A DNA stretch of 64,000 bases from positions 124,001 to 188,000 of the forward strand of contig VWYX01000681.1 of the NCBI GenBank assembly GCA_013396525.1, written 5' to 3'. Position numbers and translations under genes: made by a program. Under the pieces are notes generated by a model, which was not told where the DNA came from, did not search any database, and worked only from the letters and a program-made list of their open reading frames with translations. This document shows, piece by piece, positions 36,280 through 49,320 of this stretch (positions are counted from its first letter, which is position 1; each line of letters starts with the position of its first letter). This DNA comes from Chaetorhynchus papuensis (Eukaryota > Chordata > Aves > Passeriformes > Rhipiduridae).

Positions 36280-38540
36280 AATCAACGAAATCGATCACAA
36301 ATCAAAAATCTCAATGAAGTACAGCGCATTAAGGTTTCACCTCAAAACCAGCCATCCAAGGAACAGACTTGTAATCAAAACCCTCCAAAACTAATAGAGA
36401 CACAGATATCTGTACCAAAATCAGAACACACACAAAATTTATTTCAGAATTCTCCAGTGTGATCCTTTGTTGCGAATTAACTATTCTTAAGACGAATAAA
36501 CAGCAAAACAAAAACCAGACAACAAACCAACCGACCAAAGGGTATCATGTGCATCAAGTGAAGAGATCTGCCAAGACTTGGTCTTGAGCACAGATGCTCA
36601 ACAGTGCACAGATGCGCAACATCAGCTTATCATGCTTTACTCAAGACAAATTTCTTTATAAAACGAGTTCCCCATATTGTTACACTTAAAATTTCTGAAG
36701 CCAACATCATTTTTCACTGGAAATGTACAAGAAGACCACAGAATCTTAAATTAAAACAAAAAAAGCTATCCATAAACTTCCCCAAGAAAACATTAGCAAG
36801 TGGAAAATAACCTTACAACATACAGCTACCATCCTCAAACCCAGAATAAAAATGTCTGTTCAGATGATTTTTTAAAGAAATCCTTCATAATTATTTCCTG
36901 GGAAACAAAAAGAAGGCAAGAAGAAGTGAGACATACAGAAATCAAATCGAGCTCTTCACCTTCCCTTAATATAGATTTCCTCCTCCTTCATAAGGCCATT
37001 TACAAGTGATGACTAATCATTTACATACTACAATACGTAAAATACACTTCTGGTTGTTTGGGTGGGTTTTCAGAGGGACTCAGGTTCCCATAAAATATTT
37101 CAGGGAGAGTATAAATAGCAAAAAGGAATCAGTCAGAAAATAGCCATTAAAAGTGAGACATTTTTGTTGGAAATATGTCTCTGTTTCTCGTATGTTTCCA
37201 GGATATCTCGTTATTTGGTGATGAATGTACTTTTTACTATTGTCAGTGCTGCAGTGACAGCACTGCTATGGAAAAACATACTGGATTATTCTCTTTCTTG
37301 CGCACCAACAGAAATGTCAGGGATGATTTGACTGTCAAAACCTTCAGTACCGAAGTGACGCAAAAGGCTGAACAAATGCACTTCTGTTTTTGATCCTCAG
37401 GTAGAAACCACAAAGCTTGTTGCTAGGCAAAAACCACCTTCTTGATATGCAAGTGAGAAAAACTTCATGGGGTGTTGGGATCTTAGCAGGCTACAGGAGC
37501 TTGCAGCAAAATTTCAGCCCCTAACTCCTTAAAGCAACTTGAGTATTGCACACAGCAATACAACAGAAAACACAGGGACCCACCAAGTCACTTGTAGATC
37601 CACTTTAATGGAAATATAATCTGTTTGTATGGAATTTATAAGCACCAGCTGCTCAGCATACACGGTGGGATGGAAATGCCGAGTTTTTTTCTTGAAGTCC
37701 TTTCTTTTTAACAGGATTTTCATTTTAGAAGCTGAAGGTACTACTGAGCTTGAACAGCTACAGTCAGAGCTTGAAGAGAAAGGAATGGAAGAAGGCGTGG
37801 ATGGTCACATACATTCATACAACACATACCACGCAAATTCCAAGAAAAGTCTGTGGGAAGGAATACACTTCATTTAATGCAAGAGTTTAAAAACCATACC
37901 CAGAAGAACTGTCAAAAGAACAAAGAACAGAAAAGCAAGCAAAGGTGTTAGAAAGCCCTATGCAATGAGCACCTGAGAGCTTACCATCAACTGAAATCCA
38001 AGATAGGCATCTGAAAAAACCCTCAGAGGCCACTAGAGGTGAGAAAGCTCGCTCTGTGTTATTTATGAGATGTTTTGATGGCCTCATAGGCACAAGTGCT
38101 GAAGCAAGCATTTAAAGATCATTATGCTTCCAGTATCACACATGCCATCTCTCAGAGAGGAAATGAGCTTTAAGGCCAAAGAGCACACTCTCAACTGAGA
38201 GCAGGCAGCAGCAGTAGGCAGGACAGAACTCTGACAGGGTGAAATCCAAGGGCTTTTCTTCAAACAAACCTGCCAAGCATAGAGGTAGAAGTCATTCCAA
38301 AGCCTGAATAAATCCTGCTACTGAAAACTTGCTGATACTGGCCGTATCTACATGCCAGGATCCTTCTCATCCCATCATGATTCTCCACTCTCATGAATGG
38401 TTTCCATGAGCTGGAAGCAGAGTTGTCAGTTGGGATTTCCCCTATGTGATATAAACCTCATCCATACATATCAAGAGAGGTTTAAATCATTACTGCTAAC
38501 TACTCATCAGACTCTGGAAGCCACTGGAAATGGACTACAG

Positions 38541-38602
38541 CATTATTTTAAGATTATCAGTAGATTATCACCATTATTTTAAGGCTATCAGTATTGATTA
38601 TC
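38541..38602. repeat. Tandem duplication, 31-bp unit, two copies
   Basis: The unit cattattttaagattatcag plus 11 nt (38541-38571) is followed by a diverged copy, cattattttaaggctatcag plus 11 nt (38572-38602). Confidence 0.8.
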
Positions 38603-38781
38603 TCAATTTTGCCAGATTCTTATGGCTTAAACCATAAACTTCCTGTTATTTGACGTTTACTTAAATATTCCGGTTTCTAACATTAAGCAAATCAAAGAAA
38701 ATCTCAGGTTTCATTATGAAAACAGAAGTTTCAGCTCTTTGGTGGCTCCAAAGAAAACCTTCATGATATAAAACGTATCGT

Positions 38782-38878
38782 AAAAAAAAAGGCAACAAGA
38801 AAAAAAACCACTACCAAAAAAAACCCCAAAAAAACCCAACAAAAACCCCCAAACAACACCACCACTAAACACAAAAAA
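38782..38878. repeat. A/C-rich low-complexity tract
   Basis: About 97 bp made mostly of A-runs alternating with C-runs, almost devoid of G and T after 38800. On the minus strand it reads as T/G runs. Confidence 0.8.
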
Positions 38879-41800
38879 GGCAAGTAAAATAAATCCTACA
38901 GTTTTAGTTCAAATACACTACTACTCAGCTGTCAGTCTCCTATCTTTAGGACTAGTCCTAGTCTTTACATCATTAGACTGTGTGCTCCTTTTCACTGTTT
39001 TCCCACATTTCCCAAAGAAATACACAAATACACTTGGAAGCCAAGCTTGCTGCAGTGTACTAGCATAACAGGATAATAATCCATACTAGCTCTCATATTA
39101 AAATGCTTTCTACGAAAAAAAACCCAAACCCTTAAGGCTGTGAAATGCACAGAATCCTACAAGTTCATCGGGTGTTGAAAGACTGAAGACTAAACCTTAA
39201 AAAACAAGTGAAAAAATATTTTTAACGCCAGTGTTTGATGTCTTATTTTATTTCCCATCTCCTCCTCCTCAGATTGTCCCCTCTTCATCATCACTGAAAA
39301 ACCAAATAGTGTGATTGCCTGCATTTCCTGCTCCTATGTGTCACAGACCTTTGCAAATAAGAGGTTATTTAGACTCATTTATTGATGGCACTTTACCAGA
39401 GACTGTCAGCAGACACTACTTTTTCCCAGGATTTACAAAAACATGAGCATTTGCATACAAGCAACAGTACAGAGGCCCCTGACCCAGCTTACGCAGGCCA
39501 GAAATCAACCATCAGTGGCAGTGGCAGACAAATTTGACAAAAACAGGGCAGACTGAAACACACTGAACTAAATTCCAAATCCTATACAAAAACCAGTTTT
39601 CTTTTAAAAGAGGCAGCTAGAAGATAAGGAGCAGCCTCCCAGCTGGAACATCTATCTTGGAAAGGCACTGGCTTTCATCCCAATCTGCATGTGAAACCCA
39701 GTATTTACAAATTACAGCAAGGATTCTTGAGAACAGTTTAACAACCAAAGAAAAAACCTAGAAGTAAATCAACTTTTTCTGGTTTACACCTGATTCCCTT
39801 TTTCAAAGGGATCCTCTTGTTCCTAACAGATTGCCACCAATATTTTTCCACTTTAATCCCCTGTTAGACGGCCTCATGTCAATGTCATCATCTTCAGTCA
39901 AGTAATAATGATGTTCCCTCTAGCCTGTTATATTTCTGCAAAGCTAGAAGCTTTACCCAGGAAAATAAATATAGATGGCCTATAGGGAGAGTCTGCTTTG
40001 TTTTAATACTTAAGAAAAGGCTTGAAAAAAAAAAAAAGCTCTTTTATCTGTCACAATGATCATTTGAAGTCTTCCAGAATCAGCATGAAAAGATATGAGG
40101 CTGAGTGATCTGGCTAATAAATGTCACTCACACAACTTTAGTAGGAACTAAGTAAAACCCAAACTTTTAACAAGCTAATCAAATGTACAGATGTCCTGGA
40201 ATGAGCTGTTTGCTTTAGAACAGCCTTCAACACCATCTCATGCATTTCAAACACATACACCAAATTTTATCTCATTCCCGGAGAAAACCTGACAAATTTC
40301 CCTAAAATCAAAGTCATTAAATTAACTGGTCTCACTGTTAGGTGGTGAAGAACAGCACAGCACTCTTGACTCCAAAGAGAGAAAAAGTGAAGCTCCTAGC
40401 CATCCTCAATGCACACACATCTCCTTGAAATACACAAAAGTCATTTTCTTTAAATCTCGTAATGAAAACAATAGCCAGCATGGGCAAATACACAATTCAA
40501 ATGGAAAGAGGGACTGAAACTCATTTTCCCAGATAATCAGGTCTATTTCTCAGCTATCAAAGATAATTATATCACAAAGTCCTCTTTAGAGACCAATAGC
40601 TTTATTTTATGACTAGAGAATGTCTAGGGAGGATGCTTTAGTAATTTTGCTGTAAGGATGTTGAAGAATTTCACTGCCTTGCCAGGACATCATCTCCATT
40701 ACCCCATGGTACACATCAAATATTTTGCACATTTTTCTTACTGTGCCAATAGTCGCCCTCCAGTTTAATTAGCTCTCTTGATTTCACAATAGTTTTGTCT
40801 TCCTCTAGGAAATAACTGTACATTACCTCATCATTTGCTGTCAGGTTTAAAGAAGCCCATTCCTTTTAGTTGCCAGTTAAGCAGGTCTGCACTATTTCCA
40901 CTACTATTTACCTCTAGTCTGTATTTTTTTTTTTGTCCATCGACAGTCTGCTTCATCACTTCCTCACTTCTCACCAAGACTACACTCTGGACAGAGATGT
41001 TCCTCCACCCGTCAACACGTACTGGTGAATGCACTAGAGGAGCTCCATTTCCACAAACTCTAAATCCAGCTTAAGGACAATGAATAACACAAGGACGTCC
41101 CAGAAGGAATACTATCATTTCAATATGAAACACTGATCAACAGCACAGCACAGATGAACCTGGGCTCCCCATACAGGGGTCTCAGCAGTGCTGGGGGCCA
41201 ATCAGAGCTACGGCAGAGAGCCAGAGCGTGGGAGCCACCGTAGTCTGAACTGGTGGGGCTACAGATACCCTGCACAAGCTCAGTGAGATAATTAAAGCTG
41301 TTTGTGTGATGCCATGATCCACTTCTATGCATAATGAAATCTGGTAGAATATACAGTTGACACTAATTTTAATTTTCATAGAACACACGCATATAATTGA
41401 GTTTAGTGCAGAAGTTCTTGAAACATTTTTTGTTTCTCTAAGCCAAGCTATCCCTACTCTTTCTTCCTTCAATGCCTTCTCTTTGCTGTTTCTCTCAGGT
41501 AGCTACAGATTATGTCCATTTTGCTTTACACACAGAACTACAAGATCAACTTGACTTATTTCTTTACTCAGTTCCTCCTAAAGCTTAAGGACTCGACTAG
41601 AAAAGCCAAGCACTGTGCATCTGCATTTTGAGCATATATTCCTTTGAAGACTCCTGTCTAAGCAGGCTGCAGGTAACAAACGAGCAGCCAGCTAAGCCTT
41701 CTTTCATCATTCACTAATAACCAAACATAAAGCAGTCGAGTCTAAGGGGAGAAAAAAAGCCCACAACATCCCTAAACAGAAGAAACAAAACAAGTTTGTA

Positions 41801-43034
41801 CACTACTAGCACAGTATTTACTAAAGCACGTAACACTCAGGTAATGGATGGCCCATAACTTGTGAGCAATTGCTTTACACTTCTCCCAACATCACCAGGG
41901 GATGGAGGCATAAACAGAATGGAAATGCATCAGGAACCGACCAAGTATCCCTGAGCCTCACATGTGCTTGTCCTGACTTTTTTCTTTCCCAATTTCTATA
42001 ATAGCCCCTATATTTCATCCTGCCATTTCCTGACAAATTAGGTGCATTTTCACTAGCACTAGCTTAATTGGCAAATCCTGAAAGAAAATAATTGCTAAGA
42101 GCAAAGCAGCATTACACTGATGAAACAGACCTGAGCTTAACAACTAGAATTGCCTTAGCAGACAAACACTGACTGCAAAACAGCAATAAGCTTTCATATA
42201 AGAATTGAAACAAAAAAAATACTTTCTTTTCCTCCAAAAGTCTCTTTTGATTACCAGAATTAAGCATAGCAGCTATTCCTTCTTTCCTAAAGCCATTTTC
42301 TGAAACAAAACCAGCTTGCAGCTGAAGTAAAATTCTTAATTCCAGAAAAAAAAAAAACAAAGCAAAACCAATAAAGATTAAAAAACAAAATCCAAAAAGC
42401 ACCGTCATACACTATGAGACATCACCCCACACACTCTGCTGCTCAGAAAGTGCACTTATACTTTCCAAATTCAAAGACAACTCATATCACACTTGTTTTA
42501 ATGCCGAGTAAGTTTTCTAAGCTCATATTCCAGCCAAGTCTCCACTATCAAAATCAACAATCAACTTTGAGACTTACCAGTACCACATGATTTTATGCTT
42601 TTTAATACAAAATTTTATTTATTTTTCTTTATCAACAATGGCATATTCCTAAAATTTCTTTGATTGTGTGTATTAGAAAATATACTGGAATACAAATGTT
42701 TTTTTGATGACTTTTGTGCATTAGGAGACTTAGGAGAGCAACATCCAGTGAGAACAGTTTACATACACAAAGTCTTATCAAGTACACTACTCTGCTATAA
42801 ACTGCTCTTCTGTCTAAAACCTTGCAAGACGTATGGACAAGACTTTCACAGTTTTCAATCAAGTCTGGAGTTGGCCTGTTTTTAACTTTGACTCTCTAAG
42901 GAATTGCTATTTTTTCACATCAGATCCACATGCCCTTTTTCTCATTGTTGGAAACACTTCTGAAGAAAAAGAAAATTAAGGCAGAGACATTATATTTCTG
43001 TCCTAATACTACAGAGGAACTAAAACCACATATA

Positions 43035-43052
43035 ATAGATATAAATATCTAT
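43035..43052. repeat. 18-bp AT-rich palindrome
   Basis: Arms atagatat and atatctat flank AA, inside a longer AT-rich stretch (about 43025-43100). Confidence 0.6.
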
Positions 43053-45152
43053 ATGAAAATATATATTTTATTTATCTCTATATTTTTACATTTGCATATA
43101 GGCATATTTGCACTTTATGAAAATACATTATTCCCATTTTGTTGGTTGCAATTTTGTCTGGTGTCAGGCAATGCAGTAAAGTAATAAATACCACACACTA
43201 AAAAAAAAAGAAGCCTTAAGTATGTTATGGATTGTATTCATTGTATTCTATGTTGTCACGGTTTCAAAAGGAAATTAAGAAAAATGCCAATTATAAGTAT
43301 AAATTAGAAGTCAAAAGGCCTAATGAATAAATGCTTGTCATAAAAGCCAATGAAACCATTACATATTTTTGCACAATGCTCCAAGCACTGGAGTGCCAAA
43401 TAACCTCAACTTAGGCTCTCTTGTAGAAATAACAAAGAAATCAAGCTTTATAACTTTTGTCACTTCCCTTGTTATGGGAAAAACCAGAGATTAAAACCCC
43501 TACTGAGACATGCACTGATATCCACCACATTTCCTGCTTAGCAGCATCTGTACAATATGTTACACACTGCAATCAACTGCTGAAGAAACAAAGAAAGACA
43601 TTCAACTACGAAATACCAACCAGGTATTTACACTGTCACCCTAATGGCCAGCAAGAGGAAGAAATCCTCTTCAGAACCAGTTAAAACAGTCAAGAGAGAA
43701 AAGGCAGAAGCTCAAGTTCACAGCACAGGCAATGCCAGTTCACAGATTTGCAGCTTTGGCTTCTGAAAAGATCTTGCCAGAAACCCTGTGGTTTCAACAT
43801 TATGTTTGCCTTTTCCAGTGGGCAATTCCAGGCTCCCTGTGATATTGTGAACAGAAGAAAAGGCAGAAAAAGTATTTCAATGTCTGATTGTGTTTTTCAG
43901 GGTAGAAATTATGATACATTTATGAGAGAGATAAGCAGTTTTGATAAAAATGTAATTGGCCACCCCACATACACCCAGCCAGAAAGCTTCATGACACACA
44001 AACTAATAAAAGAGCAATGAATACACAGAAGAAATCAAATATTCAAGCCAATGACTCCAAGGAATATGTTCTATTAAATTTAAACTATAAAAGAAAATAT
44101 TTAATCCAAAAGGACATTCAAAAAACAATCAGAAAAACAGTGAGCTTTTTCAGTACTTTAAATCTTGTTATACAGATTGAAGTCTCCAGAAGTTCAAATA
44201 TGATTTAAAAAAAAACTCCTATAATATCAAAAATTGTATTTACCTGCGGTGAAACAATCTGTCTTACTTGGCACTAGAAACCACAAACTACATCAATGAT
44301 CTAAAAATACTGAGATTTAAATTACAGGAGAGAGGTGTGGGACCAAAACTCTACAGCCTGCAATACATTTGATTTCCACTGCAGAATGGCCATATCATCA
44401 CTTTTTTTTCATTGCTGTGCTCAGTATCAGGGAAAACAAAAATACAATTATCAAGCACAACATCAGAATTGCAGAGCAGAATATACTGCATGAAATTTCA
44501 AGAAGAAAAATTTAGGTGGAAGGACTTTACTGCCTATGATATATATTATAGACAGCTCTGTGCTACAAATTCTTTAAAGTAAAGATGAATTTTCAGGCTT
44601 GAGTTCCAGTCTGGCCCTTAAATGAGGCTGTTAAATTGGACTTTAATTTAAAACTTCTTTAAAAATAAAAGACTTTTGTACCAATTCAAGATGGTATCAC
44701 TAAGATTTCATAATTTAATGAGTACTTTGGAACTTCAGTTGCCCTAAATTATTTAACTAAAAATTCATATTGGCTTTTCATGTATATTTTAGTGGTATTC
44801 AACCACATGATCCCGTGACTCTCTTTTTTCTCCCTCTAAACATTTTTAAAAGTTCACCTGTGAATTTAGTATTTTTCATCTACTTAACCATATTTTGAGT
44901 ATAGGTTGACCTTGCCCTTCCAAGAACTGAAACCATCCTGCTGTGTAAAACAGAAAGTCTGTTTGGTTAATTAGTTCTTTGTATGTAACACTATGTTATT
45001 TGACCCTCAGGATTTATTTTGATACGTTCAAGATTTTCAGAGGCTGATGAAACATGACACAAATATGAGAAAGGGCACGTCAGTAACCACTTCTGTCCCT
45101 GTAAACCCAGTTCTCCTCAGAACTGCGATCCTTCTTGCAAATCACCCTTTCC

Positions 45153-45168
45153 AAAAAAAAAAAAAAAA
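45153..45168. repeat. Poly(A) run of 16
   Basis: An uninterrupted A16 on the plus strand, with no recognisable retroposed body upstream. Confidence 0.85.
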
Positions 45169-45528
45169 GACCTTATCCTTTGCATCCTTTTTTGTAACAT
45201 GTACAAGTGCAATGGCAAGAATTTTTGCCTTTTTCTTCTGATGTTAAAATGTATGTGCCTGAGAACTTTACACAAAAGACAATATAAGCAATTTGCCGTA
45301 TGCTTTGCTTCATGTATGACACACTGTACAGCAAAACAGATCTTCTGATCAAATACTGACTAAAAACCTTTATCTTCTATGCAATTTGAGACACTGAGAA
45401 GAGGGAAAGAGAATTGCAGTTCCATACAGAAGAATCAAGCAAATAAACTATTCCACAAATAGTATTACAAGTGCTATGATATCTTGAAATCCCACAGTTA
45501 TGTCATTCTGTCTACAAGTATTAATTTC

Positions 45529-45545
45529 AATAAATAAATAAATAA
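45529..45545. repeat. (AATA)n microsatellite
   Basis: About four copies of the AATA/TAAA unit. Confidence 0.8.
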
Positions 45546-45554
45546 CCAAACACA

Positions 45555-45577
45555 CCCTCCCCTTCCCCCTCTGCCCC
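45555..45577 (-). other. G-quadruplex/i-motif sequence
   Basis: The plus strand reads CCC, T, CCCC, TT, CCCCC, TCTG, CCCC, so the minus strand carries a canonical four-tract G-quadruplex motif. It sits next to the (AATA)n microsatellite. Confidence 0.7.
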
Positions 45578-47986
45578 AAATCCCTAGTAAAACATCCTCT
45601 GTTTCAAAACGGGGTTAAAACACCCAGGAGCTTGTTGTGTATAGGTGCTGACTATAAGCAAGCTTACCAGTATTCCAAGTTTTAGCAGATACCATCAGAA
45701 GCAAGTGTAAATAACCACACACTAGCAACTCTGCTAGAGAATCACTGAACTCTCAATCATGCATGACTTTCAAAAAAATCCATATTTTTGAGTGAAAATT
45801 TTCAATCCATTATGGAAACGAAAAAATCCCAGTCTAAAATAGCAAAACTTTTATTACCATAAGAAATACCCCTTTGTGATTAAATGAGTAATCACTTGAC
45901 AGTATAAGTTATGGCCATATTGTAAAAAAACTTGAGAGGACTTGAAAAATTAGTTTTACAACAAAATACATTTGATATTAACTTTAGCTGCTAGATCTTT
46001 TAGCCATTTTCCAAAATGATTCAAGTAAAATAGTTGTATCTCTGAGCAACATTCTCTCTTCTCCTTAAAACCTCACACTTCCAGACTGTCAGCTGGGTTT
46101 CTGTATGCTGATCAGGATTAACTGGGCTGAAGTTTCCTCTTGCTATTGCCTAGGCTTCTGTGTTGCACAGGTGATTTTTCACTGCTCTTACAGAAGAGCA
46201 TTGGCTTTTATATGAATGTACTACAGATACATAATAACCTGACAAGTTTCATTTTCCTCCCTTAGAAGTCCAACAGAAAAGAAGGTAATAAAACTGTTGC
46301 ATACCTCTAAAAATAAGGTATCTAGCAGTAAGCTCAGTTCTGAAATATATTTTTTAGTTAGATACATAGCTGTCTCCAGTCAAAGAGCTTGTAGGCACAC
46401 TATAGGTTGTCCTCTAAATAGCAAAGTAACATCTTCAGAAAATATCCATTATTTAGGAGGGACCAAGTACAAGTCCACCAGCAACTCCTGCAATTGCACC
46501 ATGCAGTCCATATGTCAAAGGCTCAACAGCACCAGTAATGTGAGCTTTGATTCAAGCTGAGAATTGGGCCAGAAAAGCCCTGATCCTCAGAAGCTCCTGC
46601 ATGCAGTAATATTTCTCTCTTCTTTCTAACCCTCTTCTGAATCTTGGTCCTCCTAAAAGAGCTTCTGAGTTAGACAGCCAGCTCATGGAAAACAAACGTA
46701 CAAATTAGTACCTCCACGCTAGTACAGGAACATAAAAATGGTTGGGTTTATTAATACTAAACCTCATCTTGACCTGTAAACAAGGAGTCTTGAAGCTGTG
46801 GCTATCAGAGCTACTCTCACAGTACACCTTCCAATTAAAGATTGTCAGCAGCCGCAAAGGTAACACCTGCGAAGCCAAAGCATTTCAGATACCACTGTGC
46901 TTTTAAAGTCTAATTTGTCATTTTTACTAGAATTAACAAATGAAATGGATTGCGTCCTGTTTGATGAAGGAAATACTTTTTGATCTGTGTTTGTCCAGAA
47001 TCCTCCACATTTAGACAGGAGCTGCTTGGAGCTACCATAATATAGGAAGCTAGTGCACCAAAATGAGACAAGAATGGCGTAAGTATGTTTAGGGAGAAAG
47101 CCAAATCTCTACTAAAAACGTAAAACACCTATCATCATTCTGCTAATTAGAATATAGAATAAAGGACAACAACAAATATAGAATAAAGACTTAAATATTC
47201 ATAAACCTCCAAGGACAGCTGGACACCAAAAAATCACAGACTCTTATGAAAATTCCAGTTTCTTATCATAACAGGATAAAACCAAACAGAACTTCTGCGC
47301 TTGAACTCCAGTTACAGCAAGTTAAACAGTATCATTGTAAATGCAATACCCTACTGTTGATTATAAACTATCCTACTGCTCTATACAAACTCCTCTTGAT
47401 TTAAATGAGAGTCATAAAAGGAGGATGATGGTGGAAAACCCGAAGAATGACACTGAAAATGAAGCTATCTTCTTGAACTAAACAGAAGTTATCAGACTCT
47501 CACATGGCCAGTCTCGGGTCAATCTTCCTGGTCCTGCAAGTTACATATGAAGTCTTCATTATCTGACAGCTAAAACATTCAAACATTGGAACCAAATCAA
47601 AGAGATTAAAAGAAGGGTGAGACTAAAAGCAGACAAAAAGGAGATGACCACAGCTCAGGAGTCTCACCACTGGACTAGTGAACAGAGCAAGACTTGCAGT
47701 GCTGCCACAGCAGCTGGCAGAGTTTAGCTTCAGCACACATCGTGAGTTCACTTCTGCTCAGGTCAGGGCTTTAGTAACAATCCTGATATCTACATGGTGT
47801 AGCCTTGGCACAGGAACTGTTAATTGTATGGCAGTACAAAAACCAAAGGCTTGCTAGATTGCAAAACGGTATGACACTTAGGAGTCAGCAGAATGCAAAT
47901 ACAATTTAAGTATCCCTTTAGCTGTCTGTAAGGAAGTAATATTTCAACCTGTTTTTCTAAAACATTTATCCAAGATCATCTAGAAT

Positions 47987-48018
47987 GAGCTCACTGTTAT
48001 ATAATGGAGCTCACTGTT
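47987..48018. repeat. Direct repeat, 12-bp word, 20-bp period
   Basis: The word gagctcactgtt occurs at 47987-47998 and 48007-48018. It is an old short tandem duplication or chance. Confidence 0.65.
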
Positions 48019-48869
48019 TAGCCTTTTCATTTCACCGCATACTGTAATTTATTTCTTCTTGTAACAGTTTTCATTAAATAAAAGAGAAGAACTGGTTGCT
48101 ATGCATTTTTCACAGGGATATCAGGATGGCATTCATGACCTGATTTTTATCATCAGTGGGCACAGAAAAAAATTCTCATGCAAAAGGAAAAGAAATACAG
48201 TAATGTTACATTTCAAAAGATATTTTAAAAACACAGAAGTCAAGACTTTCAAAGTGATGGCTCCCACAGCACACATAACATGTCATAAGGAATATTCCAT
48301 ATTGCTATATTCTATGTTTTATGCAATTTAGACTAGTTATTATGGTTGTGGGAACCATAAGCAGCCATCCTGACAATTTCATTCTCAACTGCAATGTAGC
48401 ACTAATGGAGTTTTGGTACTTAATTTCCCTGTTTGTTTCAAAAATGAAGGAGGAGAAGGAAGGGAGGAAAAGATACAAGGAAACAGCGCAAGAAAAATGT
48501 GGAAGAATATTGTCATTTCTGTGTGTTCTAATTATTTAAGTCTGTGGTGAACTTGGTATTTAAAAAGAGCTGAGAGCACAGAGTGTTAGAAGAACCAGTA
48601 CTTACACTAACCCACTTTTAAAACACCATGCAGGCAAATCTGTTATCCCTGGAAAGTATTACCCTGCTACAGGCACTAACACCAGCACAATTAGATCCCC
48701 TTTTTGGTGTCACAAAGTTACAAATGCAGCCAGCCAAGTAAAGGTCTATGTCTCTTGGACAACTGAAAGACCTTACATTTTTTATTAACAGTAGCCAGAT
48801 CTTGTCTAGTCACAAGGAAATTCTTCAGTCTACAACAATACGATACTAAAAAAAATACCAAGTGACTAT

Positions 48870-48967
48870 GGCTTCTGAAGATGGACAAGTCCTGTGCACA
48901 GCCAGGATCTGGGCTCAAAGATCCTCATGGGTCCTCTCTAACTCAGCTTATGCTGTGATTCTGTGAA
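48870..48967 (+). mobile_element. CR1 LINE 3' fragment, sense on plus strand
   Basis: The stretch ends 'gatcctcatgggtcctctctaactcagc', then 'ttatgctgtgattctgtg', the CR1 3' end with its terminal octamers. The preceding 'gacaagtcctgtgcacagccaggatctgggctcaaa' also fits the same CR1 type. It is diverged and 5'-truncated, and similar in type to the fragment at 21.8 kb. Confidence 0.8.
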
Positions 48968-49297
48968 ATTCAATGCAAAGGGAAGCAATGTTCCCTCCTT
49001 CTTTATCCCTAGGAGTGAGATAAGAGGTCTGTGGCCTAACCCACCTTCCTAAGACATATGAAAAAACATCACCTTGTAACATTTATGGCATTTACTGCTG
49101 TGTGTTATTTTTTCAGTTTGCATGTTTATTACTTTCCCATCCCCATTTCATCCTCTTGATACAGACAAAGCCTGTGAAACTGCACAACAGGTAAACCAGG
49201 ACGACTCAACCAACCCTTTAAGTATTACTACAACTCTGAATACCAATCATTGTAACTTCTACATTTGGAGATCATTCTCATAAAAAAAGCAAGCAAG

Positions 49298-49320
49298 CCC
49301 CCCAAACCCACCTCCCCCCC
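49298..49320 (-). other. C-rich tract, possible G-quadruplex on the minus strand
   Basis: C-runs of 6, 3, 2 and 7 bases, separated by AAA, A and T. Splitting the last run gives four tracts of three, so a G4 is possible but marginal. Confidence 0.5.

Larger units (their letters stand above)
34746..48860. other. Upstream or intergenic stretch, no gene recognised
   Basis: AT-rich single-copy-looking sequence without a recognisable coding exon, tRNA or complete mobile element. It contains G-quadruplex motifs at 36256-36279 and 45555-45577, an A/C-rich tract at 38782-38878, a 31-bp tandem duplication at 38541-38602, and simple repeats at 45153-45168 and 45529-45545. Open frames are short and unsupported. 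In mammals the region 5' of ARPP21 is a large gene-poor tract, so emptiness here is expected. Confidence 0.7.

Noticed and set aside
41182..41290. GC-rich stretch with ctacgg/ccgtag arms, considered as a tRNA or hairpin RNA
   Set aside because: No A/B box or cloverleaf pairing could be made. The arms are only 6 bp.
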